Shown in pieces: positions 1 through 5,559 of a DNA stretch of 5,559 nt; position 1 is the stretch's first letter; each line of letters starts with the position of its first letter. Where the stretch lies: assembly GCA_003153075.1 (NCBI GenBank), contig PMBW01000200.1, forward strand, positions 8,631 through 14,189. Reading direction: 5' to 3'. The stretch is from Dehalococcoidia bacterium. GTDB lineage: Bacteria > Chloroflexota > Dehalococcoidia > Dehalococcoidales > Fen-1064. The position numbers were made by a program, and so were the translations under genes. A model generated the notes under the pieces. That model was not told the origin of the DNA. It ran no database searches and saw only the letters and a program-made list of their open reading frames with translations.

Positions 1-162
1 AGAATAGGTAATGTAATAATTGAAACTCTTAAAATAAGTAATATGCATATCAGTTACTCACCCGATGGTAATTTACTGTTTACGGGTATTCTGATCCTGA
101 TACTTGCCGGTGTCTTTAAATACGGCAATTATTTACAGGAAGAGGTCGATTCAACACTGTAA
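1..162 (+). CDS. DUF2975 family membrane protein, C-terminal fragment (5' end outside window)
   Basis: The frame is open from base 1 to a TAA at 160-162, giving the last 53 residues of a protein that begins upstream of the window. The fragment has a polar stretch, then a hydrophobic helix (LLFTGILILILAGVFKYG), then an acidic tail with the sequence NYLQEEVDSTL. A final transmembrane helix followed by a G-x-x-LQEE-D-x-T-type tail is typical of DUF2975 proteins, small multi-pass inner-membrane proteins of unknown function. The strongest support is context: DUF2975 genes are commonly followed at once by a YozG-like helix-turn-helix gene, as here, where the regulator starts 10 nt after this stop and its ribosome binding site overlaps the stop codon. 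The role is unknown; membrane sensing or modulation of the partner regulator is only inference. Confidence 0.72.
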   Translation, partial: RIGNVIIETLKISNMHISYSPDGNLLFTGILILILAGVFKYGNYLQEEVDSTL

Positions 163-166
163 GGAG
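161..166 (+). promoter_or_regulatory. Ribosome binding site of the HTH regulator, overlapping the upstream stop codon
   Basis: AAGGAG lies six bases before the ATG at 173 and shares its first two bases with the TAA stop of the DUF2975 gene. It fixes the start of the regulator at 173 rather than at an upstream ATG at 104, which would lie deep inside the DUF2975 coding sequence. The arrangement suggests translational coupling of the two genes. Confidence 0.8.
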
Positions 167-172
167 AAAAAT

Positions 173-385
173 ATGGCGATCATTATACGTTTAGACAGGG
201 TATTGGCCGATAGGAAAATGCAGATGAACGACCTTGCGGAGAAAGTCGGTATCTCCAATGTCAACATGTCCAACCTTAAAACAGGTAAAGTCAAGGCGAT
301 CCGCTTTTCCACGCTGGAGGCGATCTGCAAGTACCTGAACTGTCAGCCGGGTGATATACTGGAATATCAATCGGATAGGAAATAA
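173..385 (+). CDS. Small Cro/CI-type (XRE family) helix-turn-helix transcriptional regulator, YozG-like
   Basis: This 70-residue protein is a single DNA-binding domain with no separate sensor domain, the usual size for this group. It opens with MAIIIRLDRVLADRKM, followed by a helix-turn-helix at about residues 18-37 (NDLAEKVGISNVNMSNLKTG). The segment KAIRFSTLEAICKYLNCQPGDILEY (residues 41-65) is a hallmark of the HTH_26/YozG-like family. The ATG at 173 is chosen because AAGGAG sits at ideal spacing and because homologues begin with this MAIII-like start. It presumably binds DNA as a dimer and autoregulates its own operon, by analogy with the family. It follows the DUF2975 gene by 10 nt and precedes the oxidoreductase gene by 26 nt. 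No operator is visible, because the promoter of the unit lies left of the window. The family call is firm; the target genes are unknown. Confidence 0.93.
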   Translation: MAIIIRLDRVLADRKMQMNDLAEKVGISNVNMSNLKTGKVKAIRFSTLEAICKYLNCQPGDILEYQSDRK

Positions 386-411
386 TTTTTAACATCAAAC
401 GGAGATATAAA

Positions 412-1395
412 ATGAAAGCGATCGTTTGCAACAAATACGGTTTGCCTGACGTGCTCGAATTAAAAGAAGTGGAAAAACCGGCGCCTGCCGACAATGAAGT
501 ACTGGTAAAAATTTACGCCTCGTCTGTGAATTTCAATGTTCTCGCTTATATGCTGGGGAAACCTGCCTTAGCCCGACTGATGGGGACCGGATTATTAAAA
601 CCAAAAGTCAAAATCCCCGGAGGTGACATCGCAGGCAAGGTTGATGCGATCGGTAAAAATGTGAAGGGATTTAAACCCGGCGATGCGGTTTTTGGCAACC
701 TGGACGGTTGCGGTTACGGCGCTTTTGCCGAATATGTATCTGTACCGGAAAATGTACTAGCTCTAAAACCCATCAATATATCATTTGAGGAAGCGGCAGC
801 CTCCGTTCAAGCTGCATCCGTCGCGCTGCAAGGGCTGCGTAAAGGGCAGATCAACGCAAATCAGAAGGTATTAATCTACGGCGCTTCCGGAGGCATCGGC
901 ACGTTTGCTGTGCGGATCGCCAAATCATTCGGGGCGGAAGTTACCGGTATCTGCAGCACGCGTAATCTGGACTTTGTACGCTCGCTTGGCGCAGACCATG
1001 TGATTGATTACACTAAAGAAGATTTTACCAAAAACGGACTAAAATATGATCTCATTCTGGCTACTGCCGGATACCATTCCATTTTTGAATACAAGCGCGC
1101 TTTAAATCCCCAAGGCAGTTATGTGATGATTGGAGGCTCAATGAAAGGGCCGCATGCCATGGCACAAATCTTTCAGGCTATGCTGCTGGGACCGTTGATT
1201 TCAACCGGCGGTAAGAAGCTCGGTAGCCTGAATGCGAAAGCAAGCCAGCCGGATCTTGTTTTCATCAAAGAGCTCATTGAAGCAGGCAAAGTCAAACCTG
1301 TAATAGATAAAAGTTATCCGTTGAGCGAAGTCGCTGCTGCGCTGCGTTATTATGAAGATAGGCACACCCGTGGAAAAGTAGTAATTACCATATAA
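412..1395 (+). CDS. Zinc-independent NAD(P)H-dependent alcohol dehydrogenase / quinone oxidoreductase (MDR superfamily)
   Basis: The 327-residue protein has the full length usual for the quinone-oxidoreductase branch of the medium-chain dehydrogenase/reductase family. The N-terminal GroES-like domain (about 1-120) contains GGDIAGKV (70-77), followed by a PGDAVFG turn (89-95). The catalytic-zinc cysteine seen in true alcohol dehydrogenases is replaced by the SSVNFN segment (38-43), so this is a zinc-less enzyme. The Rossmann domain carries YGASGGIG (156-163) as the dinucleotide-binding loop. CSTRN (181-185) ends the second strand with an arginine that would suit the NADPH 2'-phosphate. The GADHVIDY motif (193-200) and the C-terminal HTRGKVVI (318-325) are family hallmarks. 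It likely reduces quinones, enones or aldehydes in the cytoplasm; the substrate cannot be read from sequence. GGAG at 401-404 lies seven bases before the ATG. It sits 26 nt after the regulator and 26 nt before the flavodoxin gene, suggesting one operon. Confidence 0.92.
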   Translation: MKAIVCNKYGLPDVLELKEVEKPAPADNEVLVKIYASSVNFNVLAYMLGKPALARLMGTGLLKPKVKIPGGDIAGKVDAIGKNVKGFKPGDAVFGNLDGCGYGAFAEYVSVPENVLALKPINISFEEAAASVQAASVALQGLRKGQINANQKVLIYGASGGIGTFAVRIAKSFGAEVTGICSTRNLDFVRSLGADHVIDYTKEDFTKNGLKYDLILATAGYHSIFEYKRALNPQGSYVMIGGSMKGPHAMAQIFQAMLLGPLISTGGKKLGSLNAKASQPDLVFIKELIEAGKVKPVIDKSYPLSEVAAALRYYEDRHTRGKVVITI

Positions 1396-1421
1396 AATAT
1401 TGGAAAAAGGGACAAAGTGTA

Positions 1422-1907
1422 ATGGCAAAAAAGGCCCTGATAGTATTATTTTCATATCATCACAAAAACACTGAACAAATAGCTAATGTTTTAGCAAAAG
1501 TGCTCGATGCTGATATCAAGACACCGCAACAGACTAACCCGGAGGAACTTAAAGAATACAACCTGATTGGTTTTGGTTCTGGAATATATGATTCCAAACA
1601 TCATCAATCCTTGTTCGACTTTGTTGAGAGATTGCCGGAAGTCAACGGCAAAAAAGCATTTATATTCTCGACCTGTGGAGTCCCGATGATCGGTATGACG
1701 CCAGAGTATGTCGCCAGGAATCACTTTCAACTAAAAAATAAACTGCAAGATAAAGGTTATGTAATTGTCGATGAATTCAGCTGTGTCGGTTTAAATACAA
1801 ATGCATTCCTGAGACATATCGGCGGAATTAACAAGGGCAGACCGAATGCGGAAGACCTCAGACACGCGGAAGAATTCGCGAAGAAGTTAAAAGGGAAAGT
1901 TAACTAA
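1422..1907 (+). CDS. Flavodoxin-fold (FMN-binding) electron-transfer protein
   Basis: This 161-residue cytoplasmic protein matches the short flavodoxin length. Strand one (KALIVLFSY) leads into a phosphate loop SYHHKNTEQIA (11-21) in place of the classical T-x-T-G-x-T. The SYHH-x-NT version is typical of a flavodoxin-like subfamily found in anaerobic bacteria and archaea. The second strand and loop, YNLIGFGSGIYDSKHH (46-61), and the IFSTCGV segment (81-87) are placed to contact the FMN ring. The C-terminal part has FSCVGLNTNAF (119-129) and GGINKGRPNAEDLRHAEEFAKKL (134-156), also recurrent in this subfamily. It probably carries one or two electrons between reductases and unknown acceptors, or acts as a small NAD(P)H-linked flavin reductase. 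A weak purine-rich ribosome site (around 1404-1411) precedes the ATG. It is the last gene of the plus-strand unit and is followed by a terminator. Two cysteines (85, 121) lie in conserved loops; whether they are functional is unknown. Confidence 0.88.
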   Translation: MAKKALIVLFSYHHKNTEQIANVLAKVLDADIKTPQQTNPEELKEYNLIGFGSGIYDSKHHQSLFDFVERLPEVNGKKAFIFSTCGVPMIGMTPEYVARNHFQLKNKLQDKGYVIVDEFSCVGLNTNAFLRHIGGINKGRPNAEDLRHAEEFAKKLKGKVN

Positions 1908-1954
1908 AAAGATCACCCAAATTCTTGGCTTCGTTTGCACGACGATCAGGCATA

Positions 1955-1984
1955 AAAGAGGGAGTGTTTTTACACTCCCTCTTT
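1955..1984. terminator. Bidirectional intrinsic terminator between convergent operons
   Basis: A perfect 13-bp inverted repeat (1955-1967 with 1972-1984, core GAGGGAGTGT) closes a TTTT loop. On the plus strand the stem ends in CTTT and runs into ATTTTG, giving a U-rich tail after the flavodoxin gene. On the minus strand the stem also ends in CTTT, extended by one more T (complement of A1954), giving a shorter U-tract after nuoN. It lies 47 nt past the flavodoxin stop and 27 nt past the nuoN stop, the right place to end both units. Read-through in either direction would produce antisense RNA to the other operon. The call rests on structure and position only. Confidence 0.88.
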
Positions 1985-2011
1985 ATTTTGACTGATTGTT
2001 TTACGGCTGGC

Positions 2012-3469
2012 TTATAATCCGAACATTTTAGCTGCGGAATGTGCGAGGTCCATACCGTATGGCAGGACACCAAGCAATATTACACCCAAGCAGCAGAGTA
2101 TCAGCGCTAATCGCAGCGCGAAGGAACTATCAACCTTACCTTCGAACTTCGGTTCATTAAACCACATTACCCTGACTACCCGCAGGTAATAATAGGCTGA
2201 AACCACACTGTTCAGAACGGCGATAATGACCAGCCATAAAAAGCCTTGCTGCACTGCCGAACTGAATATGTAGAACTTGGCTAAAAAGCCGGCGGTCGGT
2301 GGAATACCGGTAAGCGAAATTAAACAAAGCGTTAATGCCAGAGAAATCATCGGCGCCCGCTTCCCCATGCCGTCGTAGTCGCTGATGCGGTCACTGCCGA
2401 CCTTATTAGAGAGCGCAATTACCGCGATAAATGCTCCCAGGTTGGTAACCGCGTAACCGGCCAGGAAGAAAAGCAGACTGCTCTGTCCCTCGCTGCTCAT
2501 TGCCGGGGATAAACCCATGGTAGCAATACCCAGGATCAAATAACCGGCCTGCGCGATACTGGAGTAGGCCAGCATACGTTTAATGTTCGTTTGCGGAATG
2601 GCCACAATATTGCCTACAGTCATACCGATGGCGGCCAGGACGGCGAAGATCATTGCCCATTCCTGACTTAACCATATCGGGAAACTGAAGGCCGAGTAGA
2701 ATAGCCGCAGGATAACGGCGAAACCAGCTGCTTTGCTGGCAACCGAAAGAAAAGCGGTAATCGGCGTGGGCGCGCCTTCATAAACGTCGGGCACCCACAT
2801 CTGAAACGGGAACGCGGCTATCTTAAAGCCGAAACCAACGATCAACAGTACCAATCCGAGCATCAGACCGGGAGCAGCTGACGCACCGGTCAAACCCATG
2901 TTTTGAATAGCCAGCGAAATGTCCCCCAATTGCGTCTTGCCGGTAAAGCCAAAGATAAATGCCATACCGTAGAGCAATATCGCGGAGGCAATGGCTCCCA
3001 GCAGCATGTATTTCAATGAAGCTTCGGAGGATTTGGCATCCTTTAAGAAGCCCACCAGAGCGTAGAACGAAATGCTGATCAATTCCAGCGCCACGAAGAT
3101 CGTGATCAAATCTGCCGCGGCGGAAATGAGCATCATACCGATAGTAGATAACAGCACCAGCGCATAATACTCACCCTGGAATTCTTTAAATTTCGAAACG
3201 TAATCGGTCGAGGCCAGTATAACCAGCGCTGCCATCACCGGGAATATCAGTTTGAAAAACAACGCGAATTTATCTACAACCAGCATGTTGGCGAAGGTCA
3301 TTTGCTCGTCGCCGCCCCACAAATAAACGGTGAAGCCAAAAGCGACGGCCAGACCGGCCAGGCTGACTACGGCCAGTAAACTTTTTCGCTGGACAAACAA
3401 ATCAAGTAAAATCACCACAACTGCAGTGGCCAGCAAACTGATTTCCGGCGCGATTAACATTGGGTTCAA
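2012..3469 (-). CDS. nuoN: NADH-quinone oxidoreductase (complex I) subunit N, antiporter-like membrane subunit
   Basis: The 485-residue, strongly hydrophobic protein, with roughly 14 membrane helices, matches the usual NuoN length. NuoN is one of three Mrp-antiporter-like subunits in the complex I membrane arm and couples quinone reduction to proton pumping. The expected charged residues are visible: E129 in FVALEL (helix 5), K216 in the FKIAAFPFQMWVPDVYEGAPTP signature (helix 7), K246 in SVASKAAGF (helix 8), and K398 in TAGFLAKFYIF (helix 12). These correspond to E133, K217, K247 and K395 of the Escherichia coli protein, from memory. NIKRMLAYSSIAQAGY (295-310) is the conserved broken-helix region. 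Translation starts at TTG (3469-3467), supported by GAGGAG seven bases upstream and an in-frame TAG at 3499-3497; the ATG three codons later is poorly spaced from that site. It is the last gene of the nuo operon, 40 nt after nuoM, and is followed by a shared terminator. Confidence 0.97.
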   Translation of the reverse strand: MNPMLIAPEISLLATAVVVILLDLFVQRKSLLAVVSLAGLAVAFGFTVYLWGGDEQMTFANMLVVDKFALFFKLIFPVMAALVILASTDYVSKFKEFQGEYYALVLLSTIGMMLISAAADLITIFVALELISISFYALVGFLKDAKSSEASLKYMLLGAIASAILLYGMAFIFGFTGKTQLGDISLAIQNMGLTGASAAPGLMLGLVLLIVGFGFKIAAFPFQMWVPDVYEGAPTPITAFLSVASKAAGFAVILRLFYSAFSFPIWLSQEWAMIFAVLAAIGMTVGNIVAIPQTNIKRMLAYSSIAQAGYLILGIATMGLSPAMSSEGQSSLLFFLAGYAVTNLGAFIAVIALSNKVGSDRISDYDGMGKRAPMISLALTLCLISLTGIPPTAGFLAKFYIFSSAVQQGFLWLVIIAVLNSVVSAYYYLRVVRVMWFNEPKFEGKVDSSFALRLALILCCLGVILLGVLPYGMDLAHSAAKMFGL

Positions 3470-3476
3470 AAGCTTA

Positions 3477-3482
3477 CTCCTC
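3477..3482 (-). promoter_or_regulatory. Ribosome binding site deciding the TTG start of nuoN
   Basis: Read on the minus strand, GAGGAG is followed by a seven-base spacer (TAAGCTT) and then TTG. The alternative ATG at 3460 would be 16 bases away, too far for efficient initiation. This supports the TTG at 3469 as the true start. Confidence 0.8.
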
Positions 3483-3509
3483 TCAGGTGCTTTCGGCTAT
3501 TTCTTAGTA

Positions 3510-5006
3510 TTACCCGCCAATCAGATGAATTATCGGGGAAATGCCTGTCTTAATAATATTGGTTAATATCGATGGGTCCAGACCGATGGTGAAAATCAAG
3601 ATAATGAAAATAGCGGAATACACCCGTTCCAGTTTGTCCGCGTCATGCACACCGTTGAACTTATCCAGCGGCGGACCGTAAAATACCCGCTGCAGTAACC
3701 ACAAAATGTACCCGGCGCCCATCAGGATGCCAAGAATCGCAATCACCGTAAATATATGAATTAGAGTGCTGTTATTCTGGAAACTGCCTAAAAAGGTCAT
3801 GAATTCCGCTATAAAACCGCTGGTGCCGGGCACACCCATTGCGCCCAAGCCTGCGATAGTGAAGATCACTGTGACGATGGGTATCTGCCGGGCCAGACCA
3901 CCCAACTTAGCAATGTCGCGCTCGTGGGTATTGTGCATGATCAGTCCGGAGGTGGCAAACAACAGGCCGGTGATCAAACCGTGGCTGACCATTTGCATCG
4001 TCGCGCCTACCATACTAACCTGGGTCAGCGCGAAAATGCCCAGCAAAACAAAGCCCATGTGGCTGACACTGCTGTATGCGATCAGCCGTTTGATATCCGT
4101 TTGCTTTAGCGTAACCGCTGCGCCGTAGATAATATTCACGACCGCAAGGGCAATAAATAAGGGAGCATATTGACGGGCAACATCCGGGAAAAACGAGACG
4201 CAAATACGGATCATGCCATAGCCGCCCATTTTTAGCAGCGCGCCTGCCAACACTACGCTGACTGCGGTTGGCGCATCGGTATGGGCATCCGGTAACCATG
4301 TATGGAATGGGAAGACCGGTAACTTGACCGCAAATCCGCCGATTAACAGGAAGAACATCAGGACAGTAGGAACAACCGTAACGTACGAGCCGATACCGTT
4401 TTTCATGATATCGACCATACTCAGACTACCGGTGGTGAAATACAAGCACAGGATACCGGCTAACATCATCGCGCTGCCGAACAACGTATAAAGTACGTAC
4501 TTCAGGGCCGAGTATTCTTTTCTGCCCGCACCCCAGATCGAGATCAGAAAGAACATCGGGATTACTTCAATTTCCCAAAAGATAAAGAACAACAAAATAT
4601 CGAGTGAAACGAACACGCCCAGGATGCTTCCTTCCAGTAAAAGCAGCCAGGCAAAATACTCGCGGGGGCGCAGGTCGATTTTCCAGGAGATCAATACAAC
4701 CAAAAAACCCAATAAATCCATTAACAGGAAAAGCGGCAGACTGATGCCATCCAAACCTACATGGTAATATGCTTTTATTAAAGGAATCCATGATAAATTG
4801 GCGTCGAACTGCATTACACCGGCCATTGCCGCCGAACGGTCGAATTGCAGGAACACTATTATCCCGAAAATGAGGGGGATCAGAGTAAAAAGCGCTGCAA
4901 TGTATTTAATCAGCTTTGCCCGTGAATTCGAGATACAAGCGATTATAAGCGCTCCCAGCATCGGGAGAAATATTATCAATGAGAGAACAGTATTATTAAA
5001 ATTCAA
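3510..5006 (-). CDS. nuoM: NADH-quinone oxidoreductase (complex I) subunit M, antiporter-like membrane subunit
   Basis: The 498-residue polytopic membrane protein, with about 14 helices, is of normal NuoM length. NuoM is the middle antiporter-like subunit of the complex I membrane arm and takes part in proton translocation. Key residues are in place: E145 in FFIFWEIEVIPMFFLISIWG (helix 5), K228 in FAVKLPVFPFHTWLPDAHTDAPTAVS (helix 7), K259 in LAGALLKMGGYG (helix 8), and E401 in GFIAEFMTFLG (helix 12). The glutamate in helix 12, where NuoL and NuoN carry lysine, distinguishes NuoM. DIKRLIAYSSVSHMGFV (304-320) is the conserved broken-helix signature. The YHVGLDGISLPL segment (81-92) is also typical. 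The start is TTG (5006-5004): AAGGGGG lies seven bases upstream and an in-frame TAA (5021-5019) closes the frame above it, while the next ATG is 15 codons in. It lies 22 nt after nuoL and 40 nt before nuoN. Confidence 0.98.
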   Translation of the reverse strand: MNFNNTVLSLIIFLPMLGALIIACISNSRAKLIKYIAALFTLIPLIFGIIVFLQFDRSAAMAGVMQFDANLSWIPLIKAYYHVGLDGISLPLFLLMDLLGFLVVLISWKIDLRPREYFAWLLLLEGSILGVFVSLDILLFFIFWEIEVIPMFFLISIWGAGRKEYSALKYVLYTLFGSAMMLAGILCLYFTTGSLSMVDIMKNGIGSYVTVVPTVLMFFLLIGGFAVKLPVFPFHTWLPDAHTDAPTAVSVVLAGALLKMGGYGMIRICVSFFPDVARQYAPLFIALAVVNIIYGAAVTLKQTDIKRLIAYSSVSHMGFVLLGIFALTQVSMVGATMQMVSHGLITGLLFATSGLIMHNTHERDIAKLGGLARQIPIVTVIFTIAGLGAMGVPGTSGFIAEFMTFLGSFQNNSTLIHIFTVIAILGILMGAGYILWLLQRVFYGPPLDKFNGVHDADKLERVYSAIFIILIFTIGLDPSILTNIIKTGISPIIHLIGG

Positions 5007-5013
5007 TGTTCTA

Positions 5014-5020
5014 CCCCCTT
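5014..5020 (-). promoter_or_regulatory. Ribosome binding site deciding the TTG start of nuoM
   Basis: Read on the minus strand, AAGGGGG is followed by seven bases (TAGAACA) and the TTG. An in-frame TAA overlaps the two leading adenines of the site, so no longer N-terminus is possible. The site lies in the 22-nt gap after the nuoL stop. Confidence 0.75.
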
Positions 5021-5028
5021 ACAGGTAA

Positions 5029-5559
5029 TTACACTCTACTAAATATAAACACACTGGCAATTAAGGCAATGATGCCCAGTCCAATCACCAGGCCATAGAA
5101 CTGTAATTGTCCGGTCTGTGCTTTTCTGACTGTTTTACCGGCTGCTAATGTCGTGCCGGCCACGCCGTTTACCGCGCCGTCCACACCGTTTCGATCGAAA
5201 GCGAACAAGCCGGCGAAGAAATTCTTTACGATTACTTTTTGGATCATAAAGGTGTTCAGCCCGCCGTCGATGACTTTGGTATCAAAGAAATGAGCTGCTT
5301 TGAAAAGACCACCCATCAGGACTTTCTTTACGATAATACCTTCATACAGCTCATCCACCCAATATTTGTGATAAAACAACTGGTACACCGGCTGGAACCT
5401 TTTACCCAGCGATTCGGCGGAAATCCATTTGCGGCTGTATATTGCATAAGCCAGGAATATACCCGACAAAGCCAGTATCAGCGATATCCACGGCAGTGGT
5501 TCTTTAAAGATACCGAATAATCCTTCGACGATACTATGTGTTTCTCCCGCGCCGAAGAA
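5029..5559 (-). CDS. nuoL: NADH-quinone oxidoreductase (complex I) subunit L, C-terminal part (5' end outside window)
   Basis: The minus-strand frame is open from the right edge to a TAA at 5031-5029, giving the last 176 residues of a protein expected to be above 600 residues. It is the distal antiporter-like subunit of complex I. The visible part has a membrane helix (about 24-41, WISLILALSGIFLAYAIY), then the NuoL signature FYHKYWVDELYEG (62-74). An amphipathic region follows that should correspond to the long lateral helix, then AQTGQLQFYGL (147-157), and a final membrane helix (about 154-173). The QTG-x-LQ-x-Y motif is characteristic of NuoL C-termini. A TTG at 5469 could be mistaken for a start, but conserved coding continues above it to the window edge. 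The first gene of this block to be transcribed, it precedes nuoM by 22 nt. An internal D-x-x-x-(V/I)-DG-x-x-N motif occurs twice in the lateral-helix region (residues 93-102 and 122-131). Confidence 0.95.
   Translation of the reverse strand, partial: FFGAGETHSIVEGLFGIFKEPLPWISLILALSGIFLAYAIYSRKWISAESLGKRFQPVYQLFYHKYWVDELYEGIIVKKVLMGGLFKAAHFFDTKVIDGGLNTFMIQKVIVKNFFAGLFAFDRNGVDGAVNGVAGTTLAAGKTVRKAQTGQLQFYGLVIGLGIIALIASVFIFSRV

Noticed and set aside
104..172. An upstream ATG at 104 that would extend the HTH regulator to 93 residues
   Set aside because: It lies inside the DUF2975 coding sequence in another frame, has no ribosome binding site, and the added residues do not fit the family, whose members begin with a MAIII-like sequence.
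1201..1730. Minus-strand open frames of 84 and 79 residues opposite the oxidoreductase and flavodoxin genes
   Set aside because: Both are shadows of conserved plus-strand genes without supporting signals or recognisable domains.
3470..3509. A possible small hairpin in the nuoM-nuoN gap that could hide the nuoN ribosome binding site
   Set aside because: Only three to four base pairs can form (CCT with AGG, AAGC with GCTT), too weak to claim a regulatory structure.
3766..4128. A 120-residue plus-strand open frame opposite nuoM
   Set aside because: It is antisense to strongly conserved NuoM coding sequence, has no clear ribosome binding site, and its translation resembles no protein I recognise.
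4015..4299. Alternative-frame minus-strand open frame within nuoM, cysteine- and arginine-rich
   Set aside because: The frame of nuoM across this stretch carries the conserved helix 7-8 and broken-helix motifs, so this is out-of-frame translation, not a frameshifted or overlapping gene.
5029..5469. A separate 146-residue gene starting at TTG 5469 on the minus strand
   Set aside because: The same frame stays open to the right edge and continues a NuoL membrane segment across that TTG, so it is the interior of a truncated nuoL.

Overview
The window is a chromosomal segment of an anaerobic-type or redox-versatile bacterium with moderate GC content (by eye). It holds two gene blocks that converge on a shared intergenic terminator. 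Nothing in it identifies the species. The nuoL-nuoM-nuoN order and protein style occur in many phyla, and a Dehalococcoidia/Chloroflexota-like or clostridial-like source is only a guess.

Left block (+ strand, 1-1907): the 3' end of a DUF2975 membrane protein gene, a 70-residue Cro/CI-type helix-turn-helix regulator of the YozG type, a zinc-less NADPH-type medium-chain dehydrogenase/quinone oxidoreductase, and a flavodoxin-fold protein. Gaps are 10, 26 and 26 nt with no terminator between genes, so they read as one transcription unit. DUF2975 plus this small regulator is a widespread pair. The two redox genes downstream may be its cargo or targets, which is inference.

Middle (1908-2011): a short convergent intergenic region with a perfect 13-bp hairpin that can terminate transcription from both sides.

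Right block (- strand, 5559 down to 2012): the last three genes of a complex I (NADH:quinone oxidoreductase or a related Nuo-type complex) operon, in transcription order nuoL (C-terminal 176 residues only), nuoM and nuoN. These encode the antiporter-like, proton-pumping membrane subunits. The key charged residues of NuoM and NuoN are present, so both look functional. nuoM and nuoN both start with TTG, each supported by a well-placed ribosome binding site and an upstream in-frame stop. Gaps are 22 and 40 nt.

This is mostly an ordinary region. I see no CRISPR array, mobile element, RNA gene or clearly novel system. The most notable points are the regulator/redox gene cluster, the paired TTG starts, the bidirectional terminator and a small internal motif duplication in the NuoL C-terminus.
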